A program made the position numbers and the translations under genes. The notes beneath the pieces are model-generated. The model was given only the letters and a program-made list of their open reading frames with translations, ran no database searches and was not told where the DNA came from. Of a DNA stretch of 64,000 nucleotides, positions 14,117 to 24,103 are shown one piece after another (position 1 is the stretch's first letter; each line of letters opens with the position of its first letter). Source of the DNA: Cronobacter malonaticus LMG 23826 (GTDB lineage Bacteria > Pseudomonadota > Gammaproteobacteria > Enterobacterales > Enterobacteriaceae); contig NZ_CP013940.1 in NCBI RefSeq assembly GCF_001277215.2, forward strand, positions 2,728,001-2,792,000. Reading direction: 5' to 3'.

Positions 14117-15234
14117 TGAAACTGCGGCGCGTGCGCGCGTTGTGCGTGAAAGAGACGCGCCAGATCCTGCGCGACCCGAGTAGCTGGCTTATCGCGGTGG
14201 TCATTCCCCTGCTGCTGCTGTTTATTTTCGGCTACGGCATTAACCTCGATTCCAGCCGCCTGCATGTCGGCGTCCTGCTGGAGCAGCGCAGCGAAGAGGC
14301 GCTCGACTTCACGCACACCATTACTGCCTCGCCCTTTATCGCGCCGACCATCAGCGACAACCGCCAGCATTTGATTGAACTGATGCAGGCCGGGAAAATC
14401 CGCGGGCTGGTGGTTATCCCAGTGGACTTCGCGGCGCGGATGGCGCGCCCCGGCGACAGCGCGCCGATTCAGGTGATCACCGACGGCAGCGAACCGAACA
14501 CCGCCAACTTTGTGCGCGGCTATGTGGAGGGCATCTGGCAGCTCTGGCAGGCGGAGCGCGCAGAAGACCGCGGCGAGACGTTCGAGCCGCTGATTGATGT
14601 GCAGCTCCGCTACTGGTTTAACCCGGCGGCGATAAGCCAGCACTTTATTATTCCCGGCGCGGTGACGATCATCATGACGGTTATCGGCGCGATACTGACC
14701 TCGCTGGTGGTCGCCCGCGAATGGGAGCGCGGCACTATGGAGGCGCTGCTTTCGACCGAAGTCACACGCGGCGAACTGCTGCTGTGCAAGCTTATCCCCT
14801 ACTATTTCCTCGGTATGCTGGCGATGCTGCTCTGTATGCTGGTGTCGGTGTTTATTCTCGGCGTGCCGTATCGCGGCTCGCTGCTGGCGCTCTTTTTTAT
14901 CTCCAGCCTGTTTCTGCTGAGCACGCTCGGCATGGGGCTGCTTATCTCAACGCTCACCCGTAACCAGTTCAACGCCGCCCAGGTGGCGTTGAATGCGGCG
15001 TTTCTGCCTTCGGTGATGCTTTCAGGGTTTATTTTCCAGATAGACAGTATGCCCGCCGTGATCCGCGCGGTGACGTATATCATTCCGGCGCGCTATTTCG
15101 TCAGTACGCTGCAAAGCCTGTTTCTCGCGGGCACGCTGCCGGGCGTGCTGCTGGTCAACGTGCTGTTTCTGCTGGCTTCCGCCGTGATGTTTATCGGACT
15201 GACGTGGGTGAATACCCGACGCCGCCTCGATTAA
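14113..15234 (+). CDS. ybhS: ABC-2 type permease YbhS
   Basis: This is an inner-membrane subunit of the YbhFSR exporter, 373 residues. Topology is typical of ABC-2 exporters: one N-terminal membrane segment (about 20-38, [17 protein letters not shown]), a large periplasmic domain, then five more segments from about residue 180 ([28 protein letters not shown]). The [12 protein letters not shown] motif marks the family. The start overlaps ybhF by 4 bp (ATGA). The N-terminus is a little shorter than E. coli's. Confidence 0.94.
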   Translation: MMKLRRVRALCVKETRQILRDPSSWLIAVVIPLLLLFIFGYGINLDSSRLHVGVLLEQRSEEALDFTHTITASPFIAPTISDNRQHLIELMQAGKIRGLVVIPVDFAARMARPGDSAPIQVITDGSEPNTANFVRGYVEGIWQLWQAERAEDRGETFEPLIDVQLRYWFNPAAISQHFIIPGAVTIIMTVIGAILTSLVVAREWERGTMEALLSTEVTRGELLLCKLIPYYFLGMLAMLLCMLVSVFILGVPYRGSLLALFFISSLFLLSTLGMGLLISTLTRNQFNAAQVALNAAFLPSVMLSGFIFQIDSMPAVIRAVTYIIPARYFVSTLQSLFLAGTLPGVLLVNVLFLLASAVMFIGLTWVNTRRRLD

Positions 15235-15243
15235 GGAGACGCT

Positions 15244-16350
15244 ATGTGGCACCGCTTATGGACGCTTATCCGCAAAGAGTTGCAGTCGCTGCTGCGCGAG
15301 CCGCAGACCCGCGCGATTCTGATCCTGCCTGTCGTCTTGCAGGTGCTGCTGTTTCCGTTCGCGGCGACGCTGGAAGTGACCAATGCCACTATCGCCATCT
15401 ATAACCAGGATAACGGCGCGCACGCGGTAGAGCTGACCCAGCGCTTCGCCCGCGCCAGCGCATTCAGCCATGTGACATTGCTTAACAGCGAGCAGGCGAT
15501 CCGCCCGACCATCGATGCGCAGAAGGCGCTGCTGGTCATCCACTTCCCGGCGGATTTCTCCCGCAAGCTGGCGCGCGGCGAACCCGCGACGCTGCAAATT
15601 CTGCTCGACGGGCGCAACTCCAACAGCGCGCAGATAGCCGCCAATTACCTTCAGCAGATCGTCAAAGATTATCAGCAGGAGCTGCTCGCAGGCCGCGCGA
15701 AGCCTAATAACAGCGAGCTGATTGTGCGTAACTGGTATAACCCGAATCTTGACTACAAATGGTTTGTGGTGCCGTCGCTGATTGCGATGATTACCACTAT
15801 CGGCGTGATGATTGTGACGTCGCTGTCGGTGGCCCGCGAGCGCGACCAGGGCACGCTCGACCAGCTGTTAGTCTCCCCGCTCGCCACCTGGCAGATTTTC
15901 ATCGGCAAAGCGGTGCCGGCGCTGATTGTTGCTACCTTTCAGGCAACGATTGTGTTGGCGATTGGTATCTGGGGCTATCAGATCCCGTTCGCCGGGTCGC
16001 TTGCGCTCTTTTATTTCACCATGGTGATTTACGGGCTGTCGCTGGTGGGGTTCGGGCTTTTGATTTCGGCGCTCTGCTCGACGCAGCAGCAGGCGTTTAT
16101 CGGGGTGTTTGTCTTTATGATGCCCGCGATTTTACTCTCGGGCTATGTCTCGCCGGTGGAGAATATGCCGGTCTGGCTGCAAAACCTGACGTGGATTAAC
16201 CCGATCCGGCACTTTACCGATATTACGAAGGCGATTTATCTCAAGGATGCCAGTCTCGATATCATCTGGCATAGCGTGTGGCCGCTGATAGTGATTACGG
16301 CCACAACAGGCTTAGCGGCGTATGCCATGTTTCGACGAAAAATTGGCTGA
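15244..16350 (+). CDS. ybhR: ABC-2 type permease YbhR
   Basis: This is the second permease of the YbhFSR exporter, 368 residues, probably a heterodimer partner of YbhS. It has the same fold, with an N-terminal segment near residues 20-40, a periplasmic domain, and a C-terminal membrane block beginning with the motif [14 protein letters not shown]. It starts 9 bp after ybhS with AAGGAG upstream. The last 39 bp overlap the 3' end of ybhQ, which is read from the opposite strand. Confidence 0.94.
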   Translation: MWHRLWTLIRKELQSLLREPQTRAILILPVVLQVLLFPFAATLEVTNATIAIYNQDNGAHAVELTQRFARASAFSHVTLLNSEQAIRPTIDAQKALLVIHFPADFSRKLARGEPATLQILLDGRNSNSAQIAANYLQQIVKDYQQELLAGRAKPNNSELIVRNWYNPNLDYKWFVVPSLIAMITTIGVMIVTSLSVARERDQGTLDQLLVSPLATWQIFIGKAVPALIVATFQATIVLAIGIWGYQIPFAGSLALFYFTMVIYGLSLVGFGLLISALCSTQQQAFIGVFVFMMPAILLSGYVSPVENMPVWLQNLTWINPIRHFTDITKAIYLKDASLDIIWHSVWPLIVITATTGLAAYAMFRRKIG

Positions 16351-16728
16351 ATCACGCTTGCGCTCTTTAACCAGCAGTGAGAGCAGCGCAGGCCCGGCCA
16401 GGATCACCACGCCCGCCAGCGCCAGCAGCAGATTGTTATGCAGAACGCGGGAGAGCAGCCAGAGCGCAATCAACGCCGCGCCAAAATACCAGGTGGTAGT
16501 CAGCTCTTCGAGGAAATCGCCCACCTCGCGCCAGAGGCCGTCGTGGTGGCGCTGGAACGCCAGCATCAGGACCACCGTCAGCGCGTAAAACGCGCATAAC
16601 ACCAGGCCGACTTTCACCAGCGCCCCGCTCATCCAGCCCGCCACCAGCATGGCCACGACCGCCAGATGCAGCATAATCTGCCAGCAACTCAGGCCCGTCA
16701 CCACGCGAATATATTGTTGCCACTTCAT
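16312..16728 (-). CDS. ybhQ: Inner membrane protein YbhQ
   Basis: A small protein of 138 residues with about four hydrophobic segments (around 14-31, 38-54, 80-97 and 100-117) and a basic C-terminus ([13 protein letters not shown]). It matches E. coli YbhQ in length and position. The function is unknown. It overlaps the end of ybhR tail to tail by 39 bp, so the two transcripts are partly complementary. Confidence 0.9.
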   Translation of the reverse strand: MKWQQYIRVVTGLSCWQIMLHLAVVAMLVAGWMSGALVKVGLVLCAFYALTVVLMLAFQRHHDGLWREVGDFLEELTTTWYFGAALIALWLLSRVLHNNLLLALAGVVILAGPALLSLLVKERKRDSANFSSKHGIRR

Positions 16729-16863
16729 GGCCGCACTCCTGTGGGATTTTCAACTCATTCTTCAGAGTACCGCAGTTTACGGAAAATTCCGTATCCCCGC
16801 CGCTTTTTGTGACTGGGACTACACTTTAAACACATCAGGAGAATAAGAAGTGGCTGGGGAAAC

Positions 16864-17625
16864 ATGGCAGAAAACACACAGCGATTTTCATTTAACGTTT
16901 TAACGATTAATACCCACAAAGGTTTTACCGCGTTTAACCGACGCTTTATTTTGCCGGAACTGCGCGACGCGGTGCGGACGGTCTCGGCGGATATTGTCTG
17001 CCTGCAGGAAGTGATGGGCGCGCACGAAGTTCACCCACTGCATGTGGAGAACTGGCCGGACACCACGCATTACGAATTTCTGGCCGACACCATGTGGAGC
17101 GATTACGCCTACGGGCGCAACGCCGTTTATCCGGAAGGCCATCACGGCAACGCCGTGCTGTCGCGCTACCCGATTGAACATTACGAAAACCGCGACGTCT
17201 CGGTGCCCGGCACCGAAAAGCGCGGCGTGCTGCACTGCCGTATTACCCCGCCCGGCTTTCCAAAAGCGATTCATGTGATTTGCGTTCATCTGGGGCTGAA
17301 AGAGGCGCACCGCCAGGCGCAGCTCATGATGCTGGCCGAACTGGTCAACAGCCTGCCGGAAGGCGAGCCGGTGGTCGTGGCGGGCGATTTTAACGACTGG
17401 CGTCAGCAGGCTAACCGTATTCTGCGCAACGAGGCCGGGCTTGATGAGGTGTTTACCCGCGCTCACGGCCGCCCGGCGCGCACATTTCCGGTGAGTTTCC
17501 CATTGCTGCGCCTTGACCGAATCTATGTGAAAAACGCCTCGGCGAGCGCGCCGACCGCGCTGCCGCTGCGTAACTGGCGCCATCTTTCCGACCATGCCCC
17601 GCTGGCAGTGGAGATCCATCTATGA
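16864..17625 (+). CDS. ybhP: Endonuclease/exonuclease/phosphatase family protein YbhP
   Basis: This 253-residue protein has the EEP fold. Visible catalytic-type motifs are [19 protein letters not shown], the metal/catalytic GDFNDWR near residue 178, and [19 protein letters not shown] at the C-terminus. Family members cleave phosphodiesters in nucleic acids or lipids. Since the stop overlaps the start of cardiolipin synthase clsB (ATGA), a phospholipid-related role is plausible. E. coli work reports that co-expression of ybhP increases ClsB activity. Confidence 0.92.
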   Translation: MAENTQRFSFNVLTINTHKGFTAFNRRFILPELRDAVRTVSADIVCLQEVMGAHEVHPLHVENWPDTTHYEFLADTMWSDYAYGRNAVYPEGHHGNAVLSRYPIEHYENRDVSVPGTEKRGVLHCRITPPGFPKAIHVICVHLGLKEAHRQAQLMMLAELVNSLPEGEPVVVAGDFNDWRQQANRILRNEAGLDEVFTRAHGRPARTFPVSFPLLRLDRIYVKNASASAPTALPLRNWRHLSDHAPLAVEIHL

Positions 17626-18863
17626 AAACGACCTGGCGTGACGGAAACCATATTGAGCTGTTAGAGAACGGCGACGAGTTTTATCCCGCCGTGTTTGACG
17701 CCATCGACAAGGCGCGCAGCAAAGTCATCCTCGAAACCTTTATCTGGTTCGACGATAACGTGGGCCGCCAGTTGCATGACGTCATCCTGAATGCCGCCCA
17801 ACGCGGCGTCAGCATTGAAGTGCTGCTGGACGGCTACGGCTCGCCCGATCTTAGCGACGAGTTTGTCGGCACGCTGACCTCGGCGGGCGTGATGTTCCGT
17901 TATTACGATCCGCGCCCGCGCACGATGGGCATGCGCACCAACGTGTTCCGCCGTATGCACCGCAAAATCGTGGTAATTGATGGCGAAGTGGCGTTTGTCG
18001 GCGGCATTAACTACTCCGCCGAGCATATGAGCGATTACGGCCCGGAGGCGAAACAGGATTACGCGGTGCGCGTCGAAGGGCCGGTGGTGCAGGATATCTA
18101 CCATTTTGTGCTCAGCAATCTTGGCGAAGAGCGCGTGAGCCGCTGGTGGCAGCGTCACTATCAGCAGGCGGTGGAGAACACCACGCCGGGCGAGGCGCAG
18201 GCGCTGTTTGTCTGGCGCGACAATAACGATCACCGCGACGATATCGAACGGCATTACCTCAAGATGCTGGCGAACGCCAAAAAAGAGGTGATTATCGCCA
18301 ACGCCTATTTCTTCCCCGGCTACCGCCTGCTGCATGCGATGCGCAACGCCGCCCGCCGCGGCGTGAAAGTGAAGCTGATTGTGCAGGGTGAGCCGGATAT
18401 GCCTATCGTTAAGGTAGGCGCGCGCCTGCTTTATAACTATCTGGTGAAAGGCGGCGTCGAAGTCTATGAATATCTGCGTCGTCCGCTGCATGGCAAGGTG
18501 GCGCTGATGGACGATCACTGGGCGACGGTCGGCTCCAGCAACCTCGACCCGCTGAGCCTGTCGCTCAATCTGGAGGCGAATCTGATTATTCACGACACGC
18601 AGTTTAACCAGACCCTGCGCGATAACCTGACGCGTCTGATCCGCGAAGACTGTAAACAGGTGGATGAGAGCATGATGCCAAAGCGCACCTGGTGGAATCT
18701 TGCCAAGAGCGTCATCGTGTTCCACTTCCTGCGCCACTTCCCGGCAATGGTGGGCTGGCTGCCCGCGCATACGCCGAAGCTCGCGCAGGTGCCGCCGCCG
18801 GTACAACCTGAAATCGAAACCCAGGACCGGGTGGAGACTGAAAATCCGGGAGTGAAACCGTAA
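17622..18863 (+). CDS. clsB: Cardiolipin synthase B
   Basis: ClsB belongs to the phospholipase D superfamily and makes cardiolipin from two phosphatidylglycerols at the inner membrane; it can also make phosphatidylglycerol. The two HKD motifs are present, [16 protein letters not shown] (H113) and [18 protein letters not shown] (H290). Unlike ClsA it lacks N-terminal membrane helices. At 413 residues it matches E. coli ClsB. It overlaps ybhP by 4 bp and ybhN by 1 bp, indicating a translationally coupled operon. Confidence 0.95.
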   Translation: MKTTWRDGNHIELLENGDEFYPAVFDAIDKARSKVILETFIWFDDNVGRQLHDVILNAAQRGVSIEVLLDGYGSPDLSDEFVGTLTSAGVMFRYYDPRPRTMGMRTNVFRRMHRKIVVIDGEVAFVGGINYSAEHMSDYGPEAKQDYAVRVEGPVVQDIYHFVLSNLGEERVSRWWQRHYQQAVENTTPGEAQALFVWRDNNDHRDDIERHYLKMLANAKKEVIIANAYFFPGYRLLHAMRNAARRGVKVKLIVQGEPDMPIVKVGARLLYNYLVKGGVEVYEYLRRPLHGKVALMDDHWATVGSSNLDPLSLSLNLEANLIIHDTQFNQTLRDNLTRLIREDCKQVDESMMPKRTWWNLAKSVIVFHFLRHFPAMVGWLPAHTPKLAQVPPPVQPEIETQDRVETENPGVKP

Positions 18864-19891
18864 TGGCGAAATCGCATCCGAAATGGCGCATCGCGAAGAA
18901 AATCCTCACGTGGGTGTTTTTTATCGCCGTCGTCGTGCTGATTGTGATGTATGCGCAAAAAGTCGACTGGGAAGAAGTCTGGAAGGTCATTAAAAATTAC
19001 GACCGCACCGCCCTGCTTATCTCGGTGGCGCTGGTTATCCTGAGTTATCTGCTTTATGGCTGTTACGATCTGCTGGGCCGCGCCTATTGCGGCCATAAGC
19101 TTGCCAAACGGCAGGTGATGCTGGTCTCTTTCGTCTGTTACGCCTTTAACCTGACGCTCAGCACCTGGGTGGGCGGCGTGGGGATGCGCTACCGGCTTTA
19201 CTCACGCCTCGGGCTGCCGGGGAGCACCATCACGCGCATTTTCTCGCTGAGTATTACGACCAACTGGCTCGGTTATATTCTGCTCGGCGGCGTGATTTTC
19301 ACCTTTGGCGTGGTGAAGCTGCCGGCGCACTGGTATATCGACGAGATGACGCTGCGCATTATCGGCATCGCGCTGCTGGCAGTGATCGCGGTCTATATGT
19401 GGTTTTGCGCGTTTGCCAAACGCCGCCATATGACGATTAAGGGCCAGAAGCTGGTGTTGCCGTCATGGAAATTCGCGATAGCGCAGATGGTGATTTCCAG
19501 CGCCAACTGGATGGCGATGGGCGCGATTATCTGGCTGCTGCTGGGCCAGGAGATTAACTATTTCTTTGTGCTGGGCGTGCTGCTGGTGAGCAGTATCGCC
19601 GGGGTGATTATCCATATCCCGGCGGGCATCGGGGTGCTGGAAGCGGTGTTTATCGCGCTACTCGGCGGCGAGCATGTGAGCCACGGCGCGATTATCGCGG
19701 CGCTGCTCGCCTACCGTATGCTCTATTTCTTCGCCCCGCTGCTGCTGGCTATCGTTATCTATCTGGTGCTTGAGAGCCGCGCGAAGAAGCTGCGCGCCAA
19801 AAACGAGCAGAAGCTCGCAAAGGCGCAGGGCTCTGACAGCGTGCGTGAGGAGAACGAGGAGCCGTCGCTGAGTCTCGCGAAAGAGAAGTGA
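18863..19891 (+). CDS. ybhN: YbhN, lysylphosphatidylglycerol synthase-type membrane protein
   Basis: An integral membrane protein of 342 residues with about eight hydrophobic segments, in the family of the MprF flippase domain (UPF0104). The A of its ATG is the last base of the clsB stop, so it is tightly coupled to cardiolipin synthesis; a role in phospholipid movement is inferred. The C-terminal 35 or so residues (KAQGSDSVREENEEPSLSLA) are charged and extend beyond the E. coli protein of about 318 residues. Confidence 0.9.
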   Translation: MAKSHPKWRIAKKILTWVFFIAVVVLIVMYAQKVDWEEVWKVIKNYDRTALLISVALVILSYLLYGCYDLLGRAYCGHKLAKRQVMLVSFVCYAFNLTLSTWVGGVGMRYRLYSRLGLPGSTITRIFSLSITTNWLGYILLGGVIFTFGVVKLPAHWYIDEMTLRIIGIALLAVIAVYMWFCAFAKRRHMTIKGQKLVLPSWKFAIAQMVISSANWMAMGAIIWLLLGQEINYFFVLGVLLVSSIAGVIIHIPAGIGVLEAVFIALLGGEHVSHGAIIAALLAYRMLYFFAPLLLAIVIYLVLESRAKKLRAKNEQKLAKAQGSDSVREENEEPSLSLAKEK

Positions 19892-19943
19892 TAGGTTTTT
19901 AGGTGCTGGCGGGTTTGTGGGTAATGGTGGGTTTGTGGGAGCT

Positions 19944-20196
19944 GGCGGGTGCGCTGCGCTTACCCACCCTACAACATCACACATCACGCATTTTCGTAGG
20001 GCGGGTAAGCGCCAGCGCACCCGCCATGCAAAACCAACATCAGCCTCATCACCGTAGGGCGTGTAAGCGCAGCGCACCCGCCATACAAAACCAACATCAG
20101 CGTCATCTTCGTAGGGCGTGTAAGCGAAGCGCACCCGCCATACAAAACCAACATCAGCCTCATCACCGTAGGGCGGGTAAGCGCAGCGCACCCGCC
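19944..20196 (+). repeat. Intergenic palindromic repeat cluster B (5 units, 57-58 bp period)
   Basis: Units lie at 19944-19972 (inverted), then 19995-20025, 20053-20082, 20110-20139 and 20167-20196 (direct). The four direct copies begin 57-58 bp apart and share linkers rich in CATACAAAACCAACATCAG, so this is a small tandem array. It fills the gap between the convergent genes ybhN and ybhL. No gene is visible here. Confidence 0.9.
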
Positions 20197-20210
20197 GTGC
20201 CCCCGCCATA

Positions 20211-20234
20211 AAAAACCCTCTGCAGAGGGTTTTT
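20211..20234. terminator. Bidirectional terminator, ybhL / ybhN side
   Basis: AAAAACCCTC and GAGGGTTTTT form a perfect stem around TGCA, with A and T runs on both sides. It would stop ybhL transcripts and anything reading through from ybhN. Confidence 0.85.
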
Positions 20235-20250
20235 ATTGCTTCAAAGCTGG

Positions 20251-20958
20251 TTATCGGCGGTTACCGAAAATCCGCAGCAGCATCAGGAACAGGTTGATGA
20301 AATCGAGATACAGGGTCAGCGCGCCGAGAATCGAATATTTGCGCAGGTTCCCGTGGTCGTTCATATCAATCTGCTCGCCCAGGCTCTTCAGCTTCTGCGT
20401 GTCATACGCCGTCAGGCCCACGAACACGATAACGCCGATATACGTCACCGCCCACATCAGCGCCGGACTCTTCAGCCAGAAGTTCACCAGCGACGCGATA
20501 ATCAGCCCAATCAGCGCCATAAACAGGATATTGCCCCAGCCGCTGAGATCGCGTTTGGACGTATAGCCATACAGGCTCATCACGCCGAACATCCCCGCCG
20601 TCACCACAAACGTGCTGGCGATAGACGCGTAGGTATAGACCAGAAAGATGGATGAGAGCGTAAGCCCCGTCAGCGCCGAATAGAGCATAAAGAGCGCGGT
20701 GGCGACCGCCGGGCTGAGCTTATGCACAAGACCTGAAAGAACAAACACCAGCGCGAGCTGGGCGATGATAAGCCCGAAGAACACAAACCGGCTGGAGAAG
20801 ATATACATCATCAGGTTTTCGTTGTTGGCCGAATACCAGGCGACGAAGGCGGTCAGCAACAGACCGCAGGTCATCCAGCCATACACCTGAGCCATAAACG
20901 TTTGCAGCCCGGCGCGCGGCTGCACAATGCTTTCATTTGAGCGTGGGAATCGATCCAT
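20251..20958 (-). CDS. ybhL: Bax inhibitor-1 family membrane protein YbhL
   Basis: 235 residues with seven hydrophobic segments and the conserved C-terminal block VGLTAYDTQKLKSLG..NLRKYSILGALTLYLDFINLFL of the BI-1/YccA family. The aspartates in that block form a pH-sensing pair in the bacterial homologue BsYetJ, a calcium leak channel. The function in enterics is unproven. The gene is monocistronic, with a terminator immediately downstream. Confidence 0.93.
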   Translation of the reverse strand: MDRFPRSNESIVQPRAGLQTFMAQVYGWMTCGLLLTAFVAWYSANNENLMMYIFSSRFVFFGLIIAQLALVFVLSGLVHKLSPAVATALFMLYSALTGLTLSSIFLVYTYASIASTFVVTAGMFGVMSLYGYTSKRDLSGWGNILFMALIGLIIASLVNFWLKSPALMWAVTYIGVIVFVGLTAYDTQKLKSLGEQIDMNDHGNLRKYSILGALTLYLDFINLFLMLLRIFGNRR

Positions 20959-20991
20959 GACGCTGCCTCATTCATTCAGTTAACTTGTGTC

Positions 20992-21014
20992 GAGACGCGC
21001 GCAACGCGCGTCTC
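20992..21014. other. Strong hairpin between moaE and ybhL
   Basis: GAGACGCGCG and CGCGCGTCTC form a perfect 10-bp stem with a CAA loop. No T-run follows in either direction. It sits just after moaE, so it may end or protect the 3' end of the moa transcript; it is not a canonical terminator. Confidence 0.6.
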
Positions 21015-21053
21015 CCCACCGTTAAGACTAGAACAAATGACCGGGCGCGCCAT

Positions 21054-21506
21054 TTACCAGCGCTTCGCCGCCTCCTGATCGCTGTCGCGCGCTTCCACCC
21101 AGCGGTCGCCTTCCGGCGTGGCCTCGCGCTTCCAGAACGGCGCGCGGGTTTTCAGGTAATCCATAATAAACTGCGCCGCGTCAAACGCCTGGCTGCGGTG
21201 CGCGCCGGTCACGCCAACAAAAACGATTTCATCGCCCGGCCACAGCTCGCCCACGCGGTGGATAACCGACACGCGTTGCAGCGGCCAGCGCTCACGCGCC
21301 TCGGCGACGATCTCCGCCAGCGCTTTTTCCGTCATGCCCGGATAGTGCTCAAGCGTCAGCGCGCTCACGCTGTCGCCAAGATTATGGTTGCGCACTTTGC
21401 CGGTAAAGGTGACGACCGCGCCGTCTTCATCGCACTGCGCCAGCCACTGGTACTCATCGCCGACGCTGAAATTTTCATGGCCGACGCGGATGCGGGTTTC
21501 ATTCAT
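21054..21506 (-). CDS. moaE: Molybdopterin synthase catalytic subunit
   Basis: MoaE (150 aa) converts cyclic pyranopterin monophosphate to molybdopterin, taking sulfur from the thiocarboxylated C-terminus of MoaD. Characteristic stretches are VTFTGKVRNHNLGDSV, LEHYPGMTEKAL, VSIIHRVGEL-type VSVIHRVGELWPGD, VTGAHRSQAFDAA and the C-terminal PFWKREATPEGDRWVEA with the conserved lysine. It begins 1 bp after the moaD stop and is last in moaABCDE. Confidence 0.96.
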   Translation of the reverse strand: MNETRIRVGHENFSVGDEYQWLAQCDEDGAVVTFTGKVRNHNLGDSVSALTLEHYPGMTEKALAEIVAEARERWPLQRVSVIHRVGELWPGDEIVFVGVTGAHRSQAFDAAQFIMDYLKTRAPFWKREATPEGDRWVEARDSDQEAAKRW

Positions 21507-21507
21507 C

Positions 21508-21753
21508 TCAGCCTCCGGTCACCGGCGGGAAAAAAGCCACTTCATCGCCATCGGCGAGCGGATGATCAAACGGCACCAGCGTCTGGTTAACGGCCGCCAG
21601 CAGCTTGCCCGACTCCAGCGCCAGGGCGTAACGGCCGCCACGCGCCGCAAAATGTTCACGCAGCGCCTCAACGGTCGGGAATTCCGCCGCCACACGCTCG
21701 GCGTCCACCCCGATAAGCTCGCGCACCTGCGCGAAGAAAAGCACATTAATCAT
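21508..21753 (-). CDS. moaD: Molybdopterin synthase sulfur carrier subunit
   Basis: An 81-residue ubiquitin-like sulfur carrier. The essential C-terminal Gly-Gly is present (FFPPVTGG); it is adenylated by MoeB and loaded with sulfur, then inserted into MoaE. The start overlaps moaC by 8 bp. Confidence 0.96.
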   Translation of the reverse strand: MINVLFFAQVRELIGVDAERVAAEFPTVEALREHFAARGGRYALALESGKLLAAVNQTLVPFDHPLADGDEVAFFPPVTGG

Positions 21754-22231
21754 GAGCGTCTACCTGAAAATCGCCCGATTTGCCGCCGCTCTTCGCCAGC
21801 AGCCGCACCGGGCCAATGGCCATATCTTTCTGCACCGCTTTGCACATGTCGTAAATCGTGAGCGCCGCCACCGACGCCGCCGTGAGCGCTTCCATCTCGA
21901 CGCCGGTTTTGCCGGTCAGTCGGCACAGCGATTCAATCCGCACGCGGCTTCGCGCTTCGTCGGCGAAAAGCTGCACTTCAACTTTGCTCAGCAGCAGCGG
22001 ATGACAGAGCGGGATCAGCTCCCAGGTGCGTTTGGCGGCCTGAATGCCGGCGATGCGCGCGGTGGCGAACACATCGCCTTTGTGATGGCTGCCGCTTACG
22101 ATCATCGACAGCGTCTCGGGGCGCATTTCAACAAACGCTTCGGCGCGCGCCTCGCGCACCGTCTCCGCTTTGCCGGAGACATCCACCATATGGGCTTCGC
22201 CCGCGGCGTTGATGTGGGTCAGTTGCGACAT
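21746..22231 (-). CDS. moaC: Cyclic pyranopterin monophosphate synthase
   Basis: MoaC (161 aa) completes formation of cyclic pyranopterin monophosphate from the MoaA product. Family motifs are visible: [29 protein letters not shown] and [27 protein letters not shown], including the conserved lysines and the MEAL aspartate region. It lies 3 bp after moaB. Confidence 0.96.
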   Translation of the reverse strand: MSQLTHINAAGEAHMVDVSGKAETVREARAEAFVEMRPETLSMIVSGSHHKGDVFATARIAGIQAAKRTWELIPLCHPLLLSKVEVQLFADEARSRVRIESLCRLTGKTGVEMEALTAASVAALTIYDMCKAVQKDMAIGPVRLLAKSGGKSGDFQVDAHD

Positions 22232-22234
22232 AAC

Positions 22235-22747
22235 TTACTTCTTCAGATGAGGGTGAAAATTACAGGGGCGCGTGCGGGCGTCGAGCTGCGGCGCGATGAT
22301 ATTTTCCCAGGCGGTGCGGCAGGCGCGCGTCGAGCCCGGCATCGCGAAAATCAGGGTGTCGTTGGCCATCCCCGCTACCGCGCGCGACTGCATCATCGCG
22401 GTGCCAATCTCTTCAAACGAGAGCATACGGAACATTTCGCCAAAGCCCGCGATTTCGCGATCGAACAGCGGCTGTAGCGCCTCCGGCACCTGATCGCCCG
22501 CGGTAAAACCGGTGCCGCCGGTAATCAACACCACCTGGACATCGTCGCTCGCAATCCAGCGGGAGACTTCCGCGCGAATGGCGTAACGGTTCTCTTTGAC
22601 GATGGCTTTATCCACGACCTGATGGCCCGCTTCGTGAGCAGCGTCTTTCAAAAAATGGCCGGAGGTATCGTCCTCTTCCCCGCGACGGCTGGACACCGTA
22701 AGAATGGCGACGCGCGCCGGCACAAACTCTGCGCTAACCTGACTCAT
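22235..22747 (-). CDS. moaB: Molybdenum cofactor biosynthesis protein B
   Basis: A 170-residue member of the MogA/MoaB family, with the molybdopterin-binding motif TGGTGFTAGDQVPEA and PGSTRACRTAWENIIAPQLD at the C-terminus. The related MogA adenylates molybdopterin. The role of MoaB in E. coli is largely dispensable. It is the second gene of the operon, 21 bp after moaA. Confidence 0.95.
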   Translation of the reverse strand: MSQVSAEFVPARVAILTVSSRRGEEDDTSGHFLKDAAHEAGHQVVDKAIVKENRYAIRAEVSRWIASDDVQVVLITGGTGFTAGDQVPEALQPLFDREIAGFGEMFRMLSFEEIGTAMMQSRAVAGMANDTLIFAMPGSTRACRTAWENIIAPQLDARTRPCNFHPHLKK

Positions 22748-22768
22748 AGTGACTCCTTGTACGCGGCG

Positions 22769-23758
22769 TCAGCCGCCGATATAGGACAGATTCTGGGTGA
22801 TGCCGGTGTTGCCCTGATGCAGGAAATGCGTCTGCTTTTTGCCGAGCAACGCCGTTTCAATACGCGCCATCAGCGCCGCCTGCTGCCCCTCTTCGGCCAG
22901 CAGATCGCGAAGATCCACGCCGCCGTCGCCAAACAGGCACAGGTGCAGCTTACCTACCGACGACACGCGCAGGCGGTTGCAGCTCGCGCAGAAATCTTTC
23001 TCATACGGCATGATAAGGCCGATTTCGCCCTGATAATCGGGGTGGCAGAAGACCTGCGCCGGGCCGTCAGCACGGCTGCGCAACTGATGGATCCAGCCGC
23101 GCTTAAGCAGTTCGTCGCGAATCGTCGCGCCAGAAATATGGTGCTTGCGGAAGAGATCGCTCCCCTCACCGGTTTCCATCAGCTCAATAAAGCGTAGCTG
23201 GATGGGGCGGGATTTGATCCAGTTGAGGAAGGTGTCGAGCTGGTGATGGTTCACGTCGCGTATCAGCACGGTGTTAACCTTCACTTTTTCAAAGCCCGCG
23301 TCGAAGGCGGCGTCGATGCCCGCCATCACCTGGCGGAATTTATCCTGGCCTGTGATCGCGTGAAACTGGCGGGCGTCGAGGCTGTCGACGCTGACATTAA
23401 CCGCCGTCAGCCCGGCCTCGCGCCACTGCGCGACATCGCGCGCCAGGCGGTAGCCGTTGGTTGTGACGGCAATCTGGCGGATGGAGGGGTTTTCACGCAC
23501 GGCGGCGATGATGTCGCAAAAATCGCGGCGCAGCGAGGGTTCGCCGCCGGTCAGCCGCACTTTTTCAGTGCCGAGATTCGCGAACGCGCGCGTCACGCGA
23601 CGAATTTCGTCGAGCGAGAGGAAGCCTTTGTTGGTGACGCCTGCGGGCTTGTAGCCATCCGGCAGGCAATAGGTGCAACGAAAGTTGCAGACGTCAGTCA
23701 CTGACAGGCGCAAGTAATAGAACTTACGCGCAAACGCATCGGTAAGTTGAGAAGCCAT
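22769..23758 (-). CDS. moaA: GTP 3',8-cyclase MoaA (radical SAM)
   Basis: MoaA catalyses the first step of molybdenum cofactor synthesis. The N-terminal radical SAM cluster is C24-x3-C28-x2-C31 (VCNFRCTYC). A second cluster is set by C-terminal cysteines around [12 protein letters not shown] and KLHLC. The conserved C-terminal Gly-Gly is present (SYIGG). The start at 23758 (MASQLTDAF) gives 329 aa as in E. coli; an upstream extension of the frame falls inside the riboswitch. It is controlled by that leader and probably by ModE. Confidence 0.97.
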   Translation of the reverse strand: MASQLTDAFARKFYYLRLSVTDVCNFRCTYCLPDGYKPAGVTNKGFLSLDEIRRVTRAFANLGTEKVRLTGGEPSLRRDFCDIIAAVRENPSIRQIAVTTNGYRLARDVAQWREAGLTAVNVSVDSLDARQFHAITGQDKFRQVMAGIDAAFDAGFEKVKVNTVLIRDVNHHQLDTFLNWIKSRPIQLRFIELMETGEGSDLFRKHHISGATIRDELLKRGWIHQLRSRADGPAQVFCHPDYQGEIGLIMPYEKDFCASCNRLRVSSVGKLHLCLFGDGGVDLRDLLAEEGQQAALMARIETALLGKKQTHFLHQGNTGITQNLSYIGG

Positions 23759-23760
23759 GT

Positions 23761-23870
23761 ACACCTTTCCAAATCGGGAGATGCAGTCATTTCTTCCTGC
23801 ACCCTGGTGGCGTTTCGCCACGGCCAGAGCACCATATTTCTTAAAAACGTAGGCGCAAAGGCTTGAGTGT
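23761..23870 (-). ncRNA. Moco (molybdenum cofactor) riboswitch, moaA leader
   Basis: The minus strand begins ACACTCAAGCCTTTGCGCC, continues through GGTGCTCTGG, a CCGTGGCG-AAA-CGCCAC hairpin and GGGTGCAGGAAGAAATGA, and ends GGAAAGGTGT just before the moaA ATG. Order and sequence resemble the E. coli moaA leader, the founding Moco RNA. The AAGG ribosome site lies inside the 3' end, so cofactor binding would plausibly block translation. Confidence 0.85.
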
Positions 23871-23941
23871 CTTTTTTCAGGTTTTTAAACCTGCCAGCGG
23901 CGATAGTAGCGTGTTATCGCGGGTTTCGCCACGCGCGATTT

Positions 23942-23965
23942 CGCTATATAAATTGGTACATAACG
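23942..23965. promoter_or_regulatory. ModE box upstream of moaA
   Basis: CGCTATAT, 8 bp, ACATAACG. This is two changes from the perfect half-sites seen before modA in this window (CGTTATAT / ATATAACG) with identical spacing. ModE-molybdate is known to activate moaA in E. coli. Confidence 0.7.
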
Positions 23966-24103
23966 GCATTATTCGCGTAACGTGGACCAGAATACGTAAA
24001 AATCACGGTTTCACTTTGATATGTGTCATTTTCAGCGCCAGCAGATCGTTTTTCTCGCGCTTTTCAGCTAACGTAGGCGAGTTTTGAATAATAAGGATTA
24101 GGT

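Noticed and set aside
20992..21014. The hairpin after moaE as an intrinsic terminator
   Set aside because: No T-run follows on either strand, so it is listed only as a hairpin.
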